Shown one piece after another: positions 11,948-12,763 of a DNA stretch of 12,763 nt. The stretch comes from WQZF01 sp031556405 (lineage in GTDB: Bacteria; Pseudomonadota; Gammaproteobacteria; Burkholderiales; Rhodocyclaceae), in the NCBI GenBank assembly GCA_031556405.1, contig JAVBTC010000079.1, forward strand, positions 1 to 12,763, given 5' to 3'. The stretch's first letter is position 1; the number at the start of each line of letters is the position of its first letter. The position numbers were made by a program, and so were the translations under genes. The notes beneath the pieces were generated by a model, which was given only the letters and a program-made list of their open reading frames with translations, had not been told where the DNA came from and did no database searches.

Positions 11948-12763
11948 CTATATTCCCAGCGTTCCCCACAGCGCATCGACCCTCTTCTTCACCTCTTCGT
12001 CCATCACGATCCCGCGCCCCCACTCGCGGTCGGTTTCGCCCGGCCATTTGTTCGTGGCGTCGATGCCCATCTTGCTGCCGAGGCCGGCGACGGGGCTGGC
12101 GAAATCGAGGTAGTCGATCGGCGTGTTCTCGGCGATCAATGTGTCGCGCGCGGCGTCGACGCGGGTGGTGAGCGCCCAGATGACTTCCTTCCAGTCGCGG
12201 ATGTCGATGTCGTCGTCGACGACGATGATGAACTTGGTGTACATGAACTGGCGCAGGAAGGACCAGATGCCGAACATCACCCGTTTCGCGTGGCCGGGAT
12301 ACTGTTTCTTGATCGCCACGACCGCGAGCCGGTAGGAACAGCCTTCCGGCGGCAGGTAGAAATCGGCGATTTCGGGAAACTGTTTCTGCAACAGCGGCAC
12401 GAATACTTCGTTCAGCGCGACGCCGAGCATCGCCGGCTCGTCCGGCGGCTTGCCGGTGTAGGTCGAGTGATAGATGGGGTTTTTCCGCATCGTCATGCGC
12501 TCGACGGTGAACACGGGGAATGGCGCCTGCTCGTTGTAATAGCCGGTATGGTCGCCGTAGGGCCCTTCGAGCGCGGTTTCGTCCGGGTGGATGACGCCTT
12601 CGAGGACGATTTCGGCGCGTGCCGGCACTTGCAGGTCGGAGCCGAGGCAGCGCGTCAGTTCGGTGCGCGAACCGCGCAGCAGGCCGGCGAACTGGTATTC
12701 GGAAAGCGTGTCCGGCACCGGCGTGACGGCGCCCAGTATCGTCGCCGGATCGGCGCCGAGGGC
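11948..12763 (-). CDS. ubiD: UbiD, 3-octaprenyl-4-hydroxybenzoate carboxy-lyase (C-terminal part, cut by window edge)
   Basis: UbiD is the prenylated-FMN-dependent decarboxylase of ubiquinone synthesis, working with the flavin prenyltransferase UbiX. The frame is open to the window edge, giving 271 residues of the C-terminal part; full-length family members have about 490. The block LEGPYGDHTGYYNEQAPFPV is characteristic, followed by RKNPIYHSTYTGKPPDEPAM, PPEGCSYRLAVVAIKKQYPG and FIIVVDDDIDIRDWKEVIWA. The C-terminus has the usual GSKMGIDATNKWPGE and ends WGTLGI. The start lies outside the window; internal ATGs are not starts. The prenyl-FMN-binding N-terminal part is mostly missing here. Confidence 0.96.
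   Translation of the reverse strand, partial: ALGADPATILGAVTPVPDTLSEYQFAGLLRGSRTELTRCLGSDLQVPARAEIVLEGVIHPDETALEGPYGDHTGYYNEQAPFPVFTVERMTMRKNPIYHSTYTGKPPDEPAMLGVALNEVFVPLLQKQFPEIADFYLPPEGCSYRLAVVAIKKQYPGHAKRVMFGIWSFLRQFMYTKFIIVVDDDIDIRDWKEVIWALTTRVDAARDTLIAENTPIDYLDFASPVAGLGSKMGIDATNKWPGETDREWGRGIVMDEEVKKRVDALWGTLGI

Overview
The window looks like a chromosomal segment of a GC-rich Gram-negative bacterium, most likely a betaproteobacterium. I infer this from the protein style of the Rieske protein, cytochrome b, UbiD and DnaX, the order petA-petB, and the ffs-dnaX-ybaB-recR cluster. The lineage is an inference; no rRNA is present. A hand-counted host line (4741-4800) is about 63% GC.

Left part (1-4249, all on the minus strand). 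Read in transcription order: SRP 4.5S RNA (ffs), dnaX (DNA polymerase III tau), ybaB (nucleoid-associated protein) and recR (recombinational repair). The run ends in an intrinsic terminator that overlaps the recR stop codon. Next comes a promoter with a perfect TATAAT box, then petA (Rieske) and petB (cytochrome b, cut by the window edge) of the bc1 complex. An unusually AT-rich spacer separates ybaB from recR. Three tandem 8-bp repeats lie upstream of the pet promoter.

Middle part (4250-6067). A long intergenic region ends in a perfect 15-bp palindrome in front of a DMT/EamA-family exporter on the plus strand. A small unrecognised protein with a C-x2-C / C-x2-H pattern follows.

Mobile part (6068-11241). 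This is the main result. An IS66-family element runs from 6076 to 11233. It has 28-bp terminal inverted repeats (20/28 identical, in two conserved blocks of 8 and 12 bp) and is flanked by a perfect 8-bp target duplication, GTCAATCC. It carries the usual tnpA, tnpB and tnpC, but its right end is not just after tnpC. Between tnpC and the right repeat sit three passenger genes: a LysR-type regulator, a divergent pirin, and a YcaC-like isochorismatase-family hydrolase, closed by an intrinsic terminator. One IS66 transposition unit therefore mobilises a self-regulated catabolic or detoxification cassette. The cassette is visibly more AT-rich than the transposase genes, which suggests a separate origin.

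Right part (11242-12763, minus strand). A small membrane-anchored protein of unknown function lies next to the insertion. Beyond it is the C-terminal half of ubiD (ubiquinone biosynthesis decarboxylase), with an intrinsic terminator one base after its stop codon. The element sits between the 99-aa gene and this membrane protein and appears to have broken no gene.
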